A DNA stretch of 64,000 bases from Alteromonadales bacterium alter-6D02 (GTDB lineage: Bacteria > Pseudomonadota > Gammaproteobacteria > Enterobacterales > Psychrobiaceae). Positions 1-10,266 of this stretch are shown piece by piece; within the stretch, counting starts at the first letter, position 1, and each line of letters starts with the position of its first letter. A program made the translations under genes and the position numbers. The DNA lies in NCBI GenBank assembly GCA_002835545.1, contig PIZK01000003.1:124001-188000 (forward strand), given 5' to 3'. The notes beneath the pieces are model-generated. The model saw nothing but the letters and a program-made list of their open reading frames with translations, was not told where the DNA came from and did no database searches.

Positions 1-360
1 GGTCATGCATATCTTGCCCCTGGTGGTATGCAGATGCTTTTTGAGCGAGGTAACCGACTTAAAGTGACTGAAGGCCCTTCCCATTTAAACTACAAACCTT
101 GCGCTGACGTTAGCTTTGCTTCTATCGCTAAAAATCATGAAGGGAATGTCATGACCTTAGTACTTACTGGTATGGGGGCTGATGGCTGTGATGGGGCTAA
201 GTTATTAAATACCAAAGGAGCAACGGTCTGGGCGCAAGACGAAGCGACCTCTGTTGTCTATGGTATGCCTCAAGCGGTAAAACGTGCTGGATTAACTAGC
301 AAAGTTTTACCGCTTGAGACCATTGGTGAAAGTTTAGTAAAAGAGATGCTGCATGGATAG
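1..360 (+). CDS. cheB: Chemotaxis methylesterase CheB, C-terminal fragment
   Basis: The gene enters from outside the window; the frame is open from base 1 and the last 119 residues are present. CheB removes methyl groups from chemoreceptors (and deamidates glutamines) when phosphorylated by CheA, giving adaptation at the polar receptor array. The visible part is the end of the methylesterase domain: GHAYLAPGG at the left edge and LTGMGADG, which carries the catalytic Asp of the Ser-His-Asp triad, followed by the conserved ATSVVYGMP segment. The receiver domain and the catalytic Ser and His lie upstream of the window. The stop codon overlaps the start of motC by 8 bases, so the two are translationally linked. 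Identification is firm. Confidence 0.95.
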   Translation, partial: GHAYLAPGGMQMLFERGNRLKVTEGPSHLNYKPCADVSFASIAKNHEGNVMTLVLTGMGADGCDGAKLLNTKGATVWAQDEATSVVYGMPQAVKRAGLTSKVLPLETIGESLVKEMLHG

Positions 361-1105
361 ATTAAGCATATTTGGTTTGGTGTTAGCCTTTGTGGCTATT
401 CTTGGTGGACAATTATTAGAAGGGGGGGCGCTAGCCACACTCTATAATGGACCAGCCTTACTGATAGTGCTTGTAGGGACACTTGCCGCGGTGATGATTC
501 AAACGCCATGGCATCAATTTGTTCGTAGCTTTACCATGCTTAAATGGGTGGTTTTTCCGCCAGAGTATGACGTTGAAGAGCGTATTAATACCTTGCTTCG
601 CTGGGGGCACATCTCTCGTGCGGAAGGCTTCTTACCGTTAGAAAATGAATTGGATAATGAAAAAGATCCGTTGATTAGAGAATGTTTGATGCTCTTAATC
701 GACGGTGCGGAAGTTGAACACATTAGAGAAACTATTGAAACCCGGATTTACTTTCAACGAGATGAATATGGTCATAGTGCTAAAGTGTATGAGGCAATGG
801 GGGGTTATAGCCCAACATTAGGCATCTTAGGTGCTGTATTAGGCTTGATTCAATCTATGCAGTACTTAGATCAACCGACTCAATTAGGTGGTGGTATAGC
901 AACGGCTTTTGTTGCGACCATTTATGGCGTCGGCTTTGCCAACCTCATTTATTTACCAATTCACTACAAGTTACGTCGTCAAGTTTTTCAAACCGCTCTT
1001 TATTATGAAATGATTTTAGAAGGGGTCCTCCTAATTAACCGTGGAGAAAACCCTAACAGTATTGAGCGACGGCTAGAGGCTTATAAGATCGCGTATGCTA
1101 AATAG
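353..1105 (+). CDS. motC: Flagellar motor stator protein MotC (MotA/PomA family)
   Basis: This is the MotA-type subunit of a stator, which pairs with a MotB-type partner to conduct ions across the inner membrane and drive the flagellar rotor. At 250 residues it has the usual length. It has hydrophobic segments at about residues 5-22 and 30-50, a charged cytoplasmic loop, then the conserved MGGYSPTLGILGAVLGLI stretch near residue 150 and a fourth membrane segment near 180-205. It starts inside the end of cheB and its end overlaps motD by 11 bases. A stator pair placed between cheB and parC is the Pseudomonas motCD arrangement. Ion preference (proton or sodium) cannot be decided from this. An extra stator set elsewhere in the genome is likely but not visible. 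Confidence 0.92.
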   Translation: MDRLSIFGLVLAFVAILGGQLLEGGALATLYNGPALLIVLVGTLAAVMIQTPWHQFVRSFTMLKWVVFPPEYDVEERINTLLRWGHISRAEGFLPLENELDNEKDPLIRECLMLLIDGAEVEHIRETIETRIYFQRDEYGHSAKVYEAMGGYSPTLGILGAVLGLIQSMQYLDQPTQLGGGIATAFVATIYGVGFANLIYLPIHYKLRRQVFQTALYYEMILEGVLLINRGENPNSIERRLEAYKIAYAK

Positions 1106-2066
1106 CCGACGTAGAAGTAGTGGGGTAACAGACGATACGCACTTGGATCGCTGGTTAGTGTCTTATGCCGATTATATGACACTGCTTTTTGCCTTATTTG
1201 TTGTTTTATATGCCTTTGCGTTAGTAAAAGAAGAAAAACATACAATTTTATCAGATTCGTTAGGTGAAATTTTACACCTTGTAGATGATAAAAAAGGCAG
1301 TCAGGGTAGTGTTCAACAAAATAGCAGTGACGAAATTCTTACTTCTGGTGATAAAATCTCTGAAATGGACCAATACAATAAGGGCCTCCTTCAAGAAGTC
1401 GGTACTGAACCTGTAGAAGGTGATAGTCAGCTAGTTGAAACTGATGCCAAATTATTAGGTACGCCCTTTTCTTCGATGAAAGAGAAATTAGCCGAAGACT
1501 TACTTGAGGTTTTAGAGGATGGCTACGCTAAAATAGAACAGGATGATAATTGGTTAACAATTGAGTTCAGTAGTGGTTTACTATTTGATAGCGGTAGTGC
1601 AGCAACCCGAGATGAAACAAAGGAGGTCTTAGCTAAAGTTATTAATACTATTGCCCCTGCAAATAACTTTGTTCACGTCCGCGGTTATACAGATAATCAA
1701 CCAATCAATAATGAGCAGTTTCAATCGAATTGGCAACTGTCATCTGCTAGAGCTAGTGCTATTGTACAAGAATTGCAACGTTTGAATGTTGAACCACAAC
1801 GATTAGCCATAGAAGCATATGGTGAATATAAGCCTAAGAATGCTAATGATACTGCTGTAAATAGAGCGCGAAACCGCCGTGTCGTTATTGCGATTAGCCG
1901 GTTCGGTTGGCGTAAACCCACACCTCAGGTATTAACGACTAGTGAGCCTCAAGAGGAAGCTTCTTCGGCGAGTAATATTTCTGGCCAAAGCGGAGCCAAT
2001 TCCATTCAGGTTATTGATTTACCTAATGGTGGGGTGCTTGTTACGACCCGAACACAGGAGTTATAG
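1095..2066 (+). CDS. motD: Flagellar motor stator protein MotD (MotB family)
   Basis: This is the MotB-type partner of the upstream stator gene. It anchors the stator to peptidoglycan and holds the ion-binding Asp. A single membrane helix lies near residues 22-42 and contains SYADYMTLLFALF, with the essential Asp at about residue 26. A long acidic linker follows. An OmpA-like peptidoglycan-binding domain covers roughly residues 160-275, with RGYTDNQPINNEQF and the NW-LS-ARA segment typical of MotB. The tail after residue 280 is Ser/Gln rich and probably disordered. The length of 323 residues fits the family. The gene begins within motC and ends 1 base before the GTG start of parC, so it sits mid-operon. 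Confidence 0.92.
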   Translation: MLNSRRRSSGVTDDTHLDRWLVSYADYMTLLFALFVVLYAFALVKEEKHTILSDSLGEILHLVDDKKGSQGSVQQNSSDEILTSGDKISEMDQYNKGLLQEVGTEPVEGDSQLVETDAKLLGTPFSSMKEKLAEDLLEVLEDGYAKIEQDDNWLTIEFSSGLLFDSGSAATRDETKEVLAKVINTIAPANNFVHVRGYTDNQPINNEQFQSNWQLSSARASAIVQELQRLNVEPQRLAIEAYGEYKPKNANDTAVNRARNRRVVIAISRFGWRKPTPQVLTTSEPQEEASSASNISGQSGANSIQVIDLPNGGVLVTTRTQEL

Positions 2067-2067
2067 T

Positions 2068-2850
2068 GTGAAAGTTTGGAGTATTGCCAATCAAAAAGGC
2101 GGTGTTGGAAAGACAACCACAGCACTGACACTCGCTGGCCTTCTGGCTAAACGCGGCAAACGGGTTATATTGGTTGATATTGATCCGCACTCTTCTATGG
2201 GGTTCTCGCTAGGCATTGATTGTGATGAACTTGATTACTCTCTATATGACTTATTCACTTGCCCAGAAAAATTTACCCAAAGACTCACCAAGCGTGTTAT
2301 TCAAAAAACTCAGGTTGAGAATATTGATTTAATTCCATCTTCTATGGCTCTTGCAACATTAGATCGTGAATTGGGTCACCGTGAGGGGATGGGACTAATT
2401 TTAAAAAAGATTCTTCATGGCATAGAAGATGATTATGATTATGCATTGGTTGATTGCTCTCCAGTATTAGGTGTGCTCATGGTCAACGCACTAGCCTGTA
2501 GTAGTCGGATTATAGTACCGGTGCAATCGGAATATTTGGCCTTTAAAGGCTTAGAGCGCATGATAAAAACGTTATTAATTATGCAACGCTCTAATAGTAA
2601 CCACTATAATTACCTTATTGTTCCAACAATGTTCGATCGTCGAACTAAAGCGAGTGTTCAAGCACTCGAACAGATGAAAGTGAAATTTGAGAGTCGTGTT
2701 TGGGATAAAGTTATTCCTATAGACACAAAGTTTCGCGATGCGAGTGAAAGGAACATCCCTTTACCGCAATTTGCCCCACGTAGCAGAGGTGTGGTGGCTT
2801 ATGGCTTATTACTAGATACATTAATTTCACAAGAAGCTTCTGAAAGCTAA
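2068..2850 (+). CDS. parC: ParA-like ATPase ParC, polar localisation of chemotaxis arrays
   Basis: A 260-residue MinD/ParA-type ATPase. In Vibrio and Pseudomonas this operon position holds ParC, which recruits chemotaxis arrays to the cell pole and directs their inheritance. The deviant Walker A motif KGGVGKTTT starts near residue 10, and LVDIDPHSSMG and ALVDCSP are the other nucleotide-binding motifs. The open frame runs back to 1942, but I start at the GTG at 2068: an ACAGGAG ribosome-binding site lies 7 bases upstream and the protein then opens directly with the MKVWSIANQKGG strand typical of the family. The longer version would overlap motD by 125 bases and add an unrelated hydrophobic tail. 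ParP follows 24 bases downstream. Confidence 0.9.
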   Translation: MKVWSIANQKGGVGKTTTALTLAGLLAKRGKRVILVDIDPHSSMGFSLGIDCDELDYSLYDLFTCPEKFTQRLTKRVIQKTQVENIDLIPSSMALATLDRELGHREGMGLILKKILHGIEDDYDYALVDCSPVLGVLMVNALACSSRIIVPVQSEYLAFKGLERMIKTLLIMQRSNSNHYNYLIVPTMFDRRTKASVQALEQMKVKFESRVWDKVIPIDTKFRDASERNIPLPQFAPRSRGVVAYGLLLDTLISQEASES

Positions 2851-2874
2851 TTTGTAGTACGTTTAAGGTAAAAA

Positions 2875-3630
2875 ATGGATAACCGTTCAACTAAGGCTGT
2901 GGCTGATTATTTCTCAACATTACTTGACGAGAAACCGGAAGATACAGCGGTTCAAACCCAGCCATTGGAGCGATTGCTTGCTAAAGTAAGCGAAGCTGCG
3001 CCTCAAGTAGAGGTTGACAAAGATCTGATTGATTTACAAATCCTCGATGAAGTGAGTCCTGTTATTGAAGAGGAGCCTGAAGCAAAGTCACAGCAAAACA
3101 CGGCGACAGTTGTTAAGGTTGAATCAGAGGTAGAAGTTGAACTTGCTGTTGAGGTGAAGCAGCATCTCGAGAATGTCTTAGAACAAGAACTTGATGAGCG
3201 CTTCCCCGTTTTGTATTTCACGGTAGGGGAATATATGTTTTCAGTCCCTTTAATTAAACTTAAAGGGATTCATATTTTAAAGAAAACCAATCAGCTATTC
3301 GGTAAGCCGAATTGGTTTAAAGGAATACAAATAGAGCGTGGTCATAATATTAATGTGATTGATACTGCACTGTATCTTTTACCTGAGAAAGATCAATCAC
3401 AACTAGAACAATCAACTGATTATAAGTATATTATTGTATTAGGTGACAGTAATTGGGGGTTGGCTTGTGATAGCTTAGTTGACAGTAGCGAGTTAACCCA
3501 TGATGAGATTAAATGGCGTCCTGAGCTATCAAGATGCCCCTGGCTGGCTGGTACGGTCAAAGAACGGATGTGTGGTTTATTATCCGTAGATGCATTAATA
3601 GAATTATTTGAGCAAAACGAGTCGATATAA
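2875..3630 (+). CDS. parP: ParP-like protein with C-terminal CheW domain
   Basis: This 251-residue protein has a CheW-like domain from about residue 105 to 245 (beginning FPVLYFTVGEYMFSVPL) behind a long acidic, low-complexity N-terminal half rich in Glu, Val and Gln. In Vibrio the equivalent ParP couples ParC to CheA and stabilises the polar signalling array through its array-integration domain. The match here rests on gene order (parC, this gene, cheW) and on the domain plan, since the N-terminal half is too variable to recognise. It is probably translated from the same mRNA as its neighbours, with a 20-base gap to the cheW reading frame. An alternative label would be a second, diverged CheW. 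Confidence 0.8.
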   Translation: MDNRSTKAVADYFSTLLDEKPEDTAVQTQPLERLLAKVSEAAPQVEVDKDLIDLQILDEVSPVIEEEPEAKSQQNTATVVKVESEVEVELAVEVKQHLENVLEQELDERFPVLYFTVGEYMFSVPLIKLKGIHILKKTNQLFGKPNWFKGIQIERGHNINVIDTALYLLPEKDQSQLEQSTDYKYIIVLGDSNWGLACDSLVDSSELTHDEIKWRPELSRCPWLAGTVKERMCGLLSVDALIELFEQNESI

Positions 3631-3659
3631 TCGCTCAAAGAAAATGAGGAATGACCCGA

Positions 3660-4151
3660 ATGAATACAGAAACTGAATTATCAATCAATACAGTCGACAA
3701 TGACGAAGTGTTGCAATGGGTTACGTTTCGTTTAGAAGATGAGACGTATGGTGTTAATGTAATGCAGGTTCAAGAGGTACTTCGCTATAGTGACATCGCT
3801 CCAGTGCCTGGTGCCCCATCATATGTGTTAGGGATTATTAACTTGCGTGGTAGTGTTGTAACTGTTATTGATACTCGTTCACGCTTTGGTCTGATGCCTG
3901 CTGATATTACTGATAACACCCGTGTTGTTATTATTGAATCGGATAAGCAAGTGATTGGCATCTTAGTCGACAGCGTTGCTGAAGTGGTTTATATGAAAGC
4001 TTCAGAGATTGAATTAGCGCCAAACGTTGGAACGGATGAAAGTGCTAAGTTCATTAAAGGTGTCTGCAACCGAGATGATGAGCTTCTTATCTTAGTTGAT
4101 TTAGATAAGCTACTGAGTGATGACGAATGGGATGATATGGCATCATTTTAA
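3660..4151 (+). CDS. cheW: Chemotaxis coupling protein CheW
   Basis: CheW bridges chemoreceptors and the kinase CheA in the polar array. The 163-residue protein is a single CheW domain: WVTFRLEDETYGVNVMQVQEV, then PGAPSYVLGIINLRG, the family signature, and VVTVIDTR. I take the ATG at 3660 rather than the one at 3651, because the GAGGA at 3646-3650 sits 9 bases before the former and directly abuts the latter, so the longer frame has no usable spacing. The gene is the second-to-last member of the operon, followed by the DUF2802 gene after 29 bases. Identification is firm. Confidence 0.95.
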   Translation: MNTETELSINTVDNDEVLQWVTFRLEDETYGVNVMQVQEVLRYSDIAPVPGAPSYVLGIINLRGSVVTVIDTRSRFGLMPADITDNTRVVIIESDKQVIGILVDSVAEVVYMKASEIELAPNVGTDESAKFIKGVCNRDDELLILVDLDKLLSDDEWDDMASF

Positions 4152-4180
4152 GCAGTAATGCGCCTATCGGAAAAATATAA

Positions 4181-4579
4181 ATGATAGAAATTATTGCTAT
4201 AGCGGCATTAACCATTGCCGCTATTTTGGGCCTAGTAATTTGGTGGGTCTATAAGCGGACGCAACGTCAAGTTTGTGCAATTAAACTGCTATTTAAAGAA
4301 CAGCAGCGGCAAATTGCCAGTTTTAAGAGTGAGCTACATGAGATGCGCTGTGGTGCTGTAGGCGTTGGTTCTCGTGTACAACAAGTTGAAGGCAAGCTGC
4401 AACAGGCGATGGAACGGCAAGATAAACTAGTGCAGCAACAAAGTAGTGACCCACAAGCTAAGCTTTATGGACAGGCCATGAAGATGGTAGAGCTTGGCGC
4501 TACCGTTGAAGAATTAATGCAACAATGTGACTTGCCAAGAGCCGAAGCTGAGCTATTAGTCTCTCTGCACAGTCAGTAA
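4181..4579 (+). CDS. DUF2802 domain membrane protein
   Basis: A 132-residue protein with an N-terminal membrane helix (residues 3-23), a Gln-rich region of predicted coiled coil (about 30-95) and a C-terminal DUF2802-like end with GATVEELMQQCDLPRAEAELL. Genes of this family commonly close the che/par operon in Pseudomonas and Shewanella relatives, so a role near the chemotaxis array or flagellar pole is a reasonable guess, but none has been established that I can name. The final motif looks like a small helix-turn-helix fold and is the best-conserved part. The operon ends just downstream in a strong hairpin. Confidence 0.8.
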   Translation: MIEIIAIAALTIAAILGLVIWWVYKRTQRQVCAIKLLFKEQQRQIASFKSELHEMRCGAVGVGSRVQQVEGKLQQAMERQDKLVQQQSSDPQAKLYGQAMKMVELGATVEELMQQCDLPRAEAELLVSLHSQ

Positions 4580-4592
4580 TTCCCCTTGTCAA

Positions 4593-4629
4593 TAAAGCCT
4601 AAATAATGAGAATCATTATTTAGGCTTTA
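4593..4629. terminator. Terminator hairpin closing the chemotaxis operon
   Basis: Perfect 17-base inverted repeat, arms 4593-4609 and 4613-4629, with a 3-base loop. It starts 14 bases after the DUF2802 stop. There is no long T run after it. The centre also resembles a Fur box (see findings). Confidence 0.75.
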
Positions 4630-4728
4630 AATTTAGTAAGACCTCGCAAAAACTACGCCCTTTGCTTGCTTATTCTACAGCGCGATAATAGACTAGCGCC
4701 GCATATGTTTTTTTAAAGATTTTTAGTA

Positions 4729-5775
4729 ATGAAAGTATCTGACTTTTCCTTTGAACTACCTGAGCAGTTAATTGCTCGTTACCCTCAAGAACAACGCAGT
4801 GCCAGCCGTTTATTAGGCCTTGATGGCAATAGTGGTGAGCTTACTGATGGTCAATTCCTTGATGTTATCGACAAAGTAAACCCTGGTGATTTAGTTATTT
4901 TTAATGATACTCGTGTGATCCCTGCACGTGTATTTGGTCGCAAGGCGTCTGGGGGAAAGATTGAGGTGCTCGTTGAGCGAATGTTAGATGAGCATCGTGT
5001 ACTCGCTCATGTTCGCGCGTCAAAGACACCAAAACCTGGTACAGAGCTTATTCTTGATGGTGATGTAAAGGCAACGATGGTCGCTCGTCACGATACGTTG
5101 TTTGAATTAAAGTTTGATGATGCCCGAGGTGTATTAGAAGTTTTAGAGTCAGTTGGCCACATGCCATTGCCTCCTTATATCGACCGTCCTGATGAAGATA
5201 GTGATAAAGAGCGCTATCAAACGGTTTATAACAAGAATCCTGGTGCGGTTGCTGCCCCAACTGCTGGCCTTCATTTTGATGACCAAGTATTAGCAAAATT
5301 AAAAGACAAAGGGGCTAATATCGCCTTTGTCACTTTGCATGTTGGTGCGGGTACGTTTCAACCCGTACGTGTTGAAACGATTGCCGAGCATCAAATGCAT
5401 AAAGAGTATATTGAAGTTTCTGAGCAGGTGTGCGAGCAGATAAAAGCGACTAAAGCTGCTGGCTCTCGTGTGATTGCTGTTGGGACCACATCGATGCGAT
5501 CCATCGAAAGTGCTGCAAACAGGGCATTAGAAGACGGTGAGTTGATTGCACCATTTTATGATGACAGTGATATTTTTATTTATCCTGGTTACGACTTTAA
5601 AGTGATTGATGCCATGGTGACAAACTTTCATTTACCAGAATCAACGCTGATTATGTTAATTAGTGCATTCGCTGGCTATGACAATGTAATGAAAGCATAT
5701 CACCATGCCATTGAAAAAGAGTATCGATTCTTCAGTTATGGTGATGCAATGTTTATAGAAAAGAAACAAAGTTAA
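4729..5775 (+). CDS. queA: S-adenosylmethionine:tRNA ribosyltransferase-isomerase QueA
   Basis: QueA transfers and isomerises the ribosyl part of S-adenosylmethionine onto 7-aminomethyl-7-deazaguanine at position 34 of tRNA, forming epoxyqueuosine. It acts in the cytoplasm, one step after Tgt, which is encoded next. The 348-residue length fits the family. The start [19 protein letters not shown] is the family N-terminus, and [37 protein letters not shown] and [19 protein letters not shown] are the hallmark blocks. No frameshift or missing block is apparent. The gene is separated from tgt by 129 bases that hold two short inverted repeats, so tgt may also have its own promoter. Confidence 0.97.
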   Translation: MKVSDFSFELPEQLIARYPQEQRSASRLLGLDGNSGELTDGQFLDVIDKVNPGDLVIFNDTRVIPARVFGRKASGGKIEVLVERMLDEHRVLAHVRASKTPKPGTELILDGDVKATMVARHDTLFELKFDDARGVLEVLESVGHMPLPPYIDRPDEDSDKERYQTVYNKNPGAVAAPTAGLHFDDQVLAKLKDKGANIAFVTLHVGAGTFQPVRVETIAEHQMHKEYIEVSEQVCEQIKATKAAGSRVIAVGTTSMRSIESAANRALEDGELIAPFYDDSDIFIYPGYDFKVIDAMVTNFHLPESTLIMLISAFAGYDNVMKAYHHAIEKEYRFFSYGDAMFIEKKQS

Positions 5776-5868
5776 GCCGAAAAAAACGCCTAAAGCATTA
5801 GCGCGGTAGAAATATCATTGCTACCCCCTTGAAAAACAGTAGGGGTGGCTTCACATCTAGAGTAATGA

Positions 5869-7029
<1,161 letters not shown>

Positions 7030-7083
7030 TTAATTTATTAACAGTTTCATTTTACAATTTAAATAACAACAAAAGGGGAAGTT

Positions 7084-7413
7084 ATGTTTATTTCTAATGC
7101 GTTTGCCAATGATGCGGCAGCAGCTCCAGGTGGAGAATTTACCAGCTTAATCATGTTAGCTGTGTTTGGTTTAGTGTTTTATTTCATCATTTACCGCCCA
7201 CAAGCAAAGCGTGTGAAAGAGCATAAAAACCTAATGTCAGCGATGGCTAAAGGTGATGAAGTACTAACTAATGGCGGTATTATCGGTAAGATCGTTAAGA
7301 TCGCTGAAGAAAACGAATACATTCAACTAGAAATTAGTGAAGAATTAGTAATTACCGTGAAAAAAGATTACGTTTCAGCGGTATTACCAAAAGGTTCAAT
7401 GAAGTCTCTATAG
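7084..7413 (+). CDS. yajC: Preprotein translocase accessory subunit YajC
   Basis: YajC is a small inner-membrane protein that joins SecD and SecF in the translocase holo-complex. At 109 residues it has normal size. A membrane helix lies at about residues 20-38 (LIMLAVFGLVFYFIIYRPQ), with the family signature YFIIYRPQAKR leading into the cytoplasmic part. GDEVLTNGGIIGKIVKI is the second conserved block. An AAGGGGAAG ribosome-binding site stands just before the ATG. secD begins 14 bases after the stop, so the three genes form one transcription unit with tgt and probably queA, the standard gammaproteobacterial order. Confidence 0.96.
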   Translation: MFISNAFANDAAAAPGGEFTSLIMLAVFGLVFYFIIYRPQAKRVKEHKNLMSAMAKGDEVLTNGGIIGKIVKIAEENEYIQLEISEELVITVKKDYVSAVLPKGSMKSL

Positions 7414-7427
7414 GCTAAGGAATAAGC

Positions 7428-9260
7428 ATGTTAAATAGGTACCCTTTATGGAAAACCTTATTAGTCGCCTTAACGGTACTAATTGGTTTTCTATTTGCGG
7501 CACCTAACTTGTATGAACCTGATCATGCACTCCAAATTTCTGGGGTGCGTGGGTCAGAAGTTCAAGTGTCTACATTTGAACAGGTTAAAAGCAAGTTAGA
7601 GCAACAGCTAGAGATTAAATCAGCTGTATTAGAAGATGGTCAAATATTAGTCCGTCTGAACGATTTAGAATCACAACTAAAAGCCCGTGAATTAACTACC
7701 GAGTTATTAGGCGATAAGTTCTCTGTTGCATTAAATATGGCGCAAACAACTCCTGGTTGGTTGGCTGCTATGGGTGCTTCACCATTAAGTCTTGGTTTAG
7801 ATTTACGTGGTGGTATCTACTTCTTAATGGAAGTAGATATGAAAGACTTATTAAAAACCTCTCGTGAGCAAATGGTTTTAGACTATAAAACCGACTTACG
7901 TAAAGAGCGTATTCGTTATCAGTCAATTCGCCTTCAATCTGAAGGTGTTTTATTAAAATTCCGTGACGAAGAGAAGTTAGAGCAAGCGTTAACGCTGCTT
8001 AAAGGTCGCTATGCGACAACTAACTTTGTTCAATTAAAATCAGCTCCACTATCTATTCGCGCTACAATGAGCCCAGAGCTACTTCGCGAAATAAAATTAG
8101 CGGCTGTTGAGCAAAATATTACCATTATTCGTAGCCGTGTTAATGAGCTAGGTGTGGCAGAACCTGATGTACAACGTCAGGGTGAAGATCGTATCGTTGT
8201 TCAGCTTCCGGGTATTCAAGACACTGCTCGAGCGAAAGAGCTTCTTGGTGCAACTGCGACACTTGAGTTCCACATGGTGAATGAACAAGCCTCACCTGGG
8301 AGTGTTCCTGCGGGCTCTAAAGTGTATCAACGCCGTGAAGGCGGTAGTGTTGTTCTATACAAAAAGGTAATGCTACGTGGTACTCATATCACTGATGCAT
8401 CGTCTGGTTTTAGTGAAAATGCTCAACCTGAAGTTAATATTAAATTAGATGCTAAAGGCGGAAATAAAATTTCTGAAGCATCAAAGCGTAATATTAATAA
8501 ACCAATGGCGACAGTATTTATTGAATACAAGCCAACAGGTAAAGTTGATAAAGACGGTAAGCAAATACTAAGAAAAGTCGAGGAAGTAATTAGTGTTGCC
8601 ACTATTACTACTCAATTAGGGCGTTCATTCCGTATTACTGGTTTAGACTCTCCAGCAGAGGCTCGTTCGTTATCGTTGCTTTTACGTGCTGGTGCACTTC
8701 GTGCGCCAATTCAAATTGTTGAAGAGCGTACCGTTGGCCCTAGTTTAGGTAAAGAGAATATTGAATTAGGTGCAACAGCAATCGTATTAGGTTTAGCTGG
8801 CGTATTATTATTCATGCTCGTTTATTACCGTGGCTTTGGTGTGGTATCAAACATTGCACTTGCGGCAAACGTAGTGCTGATTATTGGCGTGATGTCGATG
8901 ATTCCAGGTGCTTCATTAACCTTACCAGGTATGGCGGGGATCGTATTAACGGTCGGTATGGCTGTTGATGCCAATGTATTGATCTTTGAGCGTATCCGTG
9001 AGGAACTTGCTGCAGGCAGAACACCGCAACAAGCGATCCATCATGGTTATGATGCTGCGATATCTACCATCTTTGATGCCAATATCACAACATTAATCGC
9101 TGCGATTATCTTGTTCTCGTTTGGTGCTGGTCCAATCAAAGGCTTCGCAATAACATTATCGATCGGTATTATTACATCGGTATTTACAGCCGTTGTTGTA
9201 ACTCGAACTGTTGTTAACCTTTGGGTTGGTGGCAAACGTGTTGATAAACTTTCTATTTAG
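7428..9260 (+). CDS. secD: Protein translocase subunit SecD
   Basis: SecD works with SecF and YajC at SecYEG, using the proton gradient to pull exported proteins through on the periplasmic side. The 610-residue protein has one N-terminal membrane helix (about residues 8-26), a large periplasmic region with SLGLDLRGGIYFLMEVDM near residue 120, and five helices after about residue 445 with TVGMAVDANVLIFERIREEL, the defining SecD/RND block. The segment LDSPAEARSLSLLLRAGALRAPI immediately before the membrane part is also typical. secF starts 10 bases after the stop. Nothing appears truncated or changed. Confidence 0.97.
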   Translation: MLNRYPLWKTLLVALTVLIGFLFAAPNLYEPDHALQISGVRGSEVQVSTFEQVKSKLEQQLEIKSAVLEDGQILVRLNDLESQLKARELTTELLGDKFSVALNMAQTTPGWLAAMGASPLSLGLDLRGGIYFLMEVDMKDLLKTSREQMVLDYKTDLRKERIRYQSIRLQSEGVLLKFRDEEKLEQALTLLKGRYATTNFVQLKSAPLSIRATMSPELLREIKLAAVEQNITIIRSRVNELGVAEPDVQRQGEDRIVVQLPGIQDTARAKELLGATATLEFHMVNEQASPGSVPAGSKVYQRREGGSVVLYKKVMLRGTHITDASSGFSENAQPEVNIKLDAKGGNKISEASKRNINKPMATVFIEYKPTGKVDKDGKQILRKVEEVISVATITTQLGRSFRITGLDSPAEARSLSLLLRAGALRAPIQIVEERTVGPSLGKENIELGATAIVLGLAGVLLFMLVYYRGFGVVSNIALAANVVLIIGVMSMIPGASLTLPGMAGIVLTVGMAVDANVLIFERIREELAAGRTPQQAIHHGYDAAISTIFDANITTLIAAIILFSFGAGPIKGFAITLSIGIITSVFTAVVVTRTVVNLWVGGKRVDKLSI

Positions 9261-9270
9261 GTGATAGCGT

Positions 9271-10221
9271 ATGTTTAAGATTTTTAAAAGTGAAAGCGCT
9301 ATTAACTTTATGGGCTTGCGTAAGCTAGCGATAGTGTTTTCTGTAATTATGATGTCTTTAAGTGTGTTTAGTGTCTTTACGAATAAACTTAACTTAGGCT
9401 TAGACTTCACAGGTGGTACTGTCATCGAAGTTGGTTTCGCTCAGGATGCAGATTTACAGAAAGTGCGTGAAGTCTTGGCCGTCAATGGGTTTGATGATGC
9501 GGTAGTACAGAATTTTGGTAGTCCGCGTGATGTCTTAGTACGTTTAGCGCCACGCGATGACGTCAAAGCTGAAACCATTGGTAGTCAAGTATTAGACACG
9601 TTGAATGAGCAACTAGGTCAGCAAGTATCAATGCGTCGTATTGAGTTTGTGGGTCCTAAAGTGGGTGATGAGTTAACAGAGAAGGGTGGCTTAGCAATGC
9701 TAGCAGCGCTGATCTGTATTCTGATCTACGTTGCAATGCGCTTTGAATGGCGTTTTGCTTTAGGTGCCGTTATTGCTCTAGCGCATGATGTTTTCATTAC
9801 GATTGGTTTGTTTTCATTTTTGCAACTTGAGTTTGACTTAACCGTATTGGCAGCAATTCTTGCGGTTATTGGTTACTCATTAAATGACACCATCGTTGTA
9901 TCTGACCGTATTAGGGAAAACTTCCGTAAACTACGTACAGGTACGCCGAGTGAAGTGATTAATATCTCATTGACCCAAACTATGAGCCGTACATTAATTA
10001 CCTCATTAACGACTATTATTGTACTATTGGCTTTATTCTTTAAAGGCGGTGCGTTAATCCATGGCTTTGCGACAGCATTATTGTTTGGTGTGTTTATCGG
10101 TACTTACTCTTCTGTCTATGTTGCTTCATCTGTGGCACTTTCTTTAGGTATTACTAAAGAAGACCTCATGCCTGTTGAAGTTGAGAAAGAAGGCGAAGAA
10201 CACGACGATATGATGCCATAA
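9271..10221 (+). CDS. secF: Protein translocase subunit SecF
   Basis: SecF is the partner of SecD in the accessory translocase. The 316-residue chain has an N-terminal helix (about residues 14-36), the periplasmic LGLDFTGGTVIEVGF block, then five helices with the signature VIGYSLNDTIVVSDRIREN near residue 210. The C-terminus is short and acidic. The gene closes the queA-tgt-yajC-secD-secF cluster and is followed by two hairpins, the second a clear terminator. Length and motifs are as expected for SecF in Shewanella and relatives. Confidence 0.97.
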   Translation: MFKIFKSESAINFMGLRKLAIVFSVIMMSLSVFSVFTNKLNLGLDFTGGTVIEVGFAQDADLQKVREVLAVNGFDDAVVQNFGSPRDVLVRLAPRDDVKAETIGSQVLDTLNEQLGQQVSMRRIEFVGPKVGDELTEKGGLAMLAALICILIYVAMRFEWRFALGAVIALAHDVFITIGLFSFLQLEFDLTVLAAILAVIGYSLNDTIVVSDRIRENFRKLRTGTPSEVINISLTQTMSRTLITSLTTIIVLLALFFKGGALIHGFATALLFGVFIGTYSSVYVASSVALSLGITKEDLMPVEVEKEGEEHDDMMP

Positions 10222-10266
10222 TTAATAGATAACTCTTTGTAGAGTTATCTTAAAGTCGACTTTTTT

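Noticed and set aside
1942-2067. N-terminal extension of the parC open frame inside motD
   Set aside because: It lacks family similarity and overlaps motD by 125 bases, while GTG 2068 has a well-placed ribosome-binding site and gives the canonical ATPase start.
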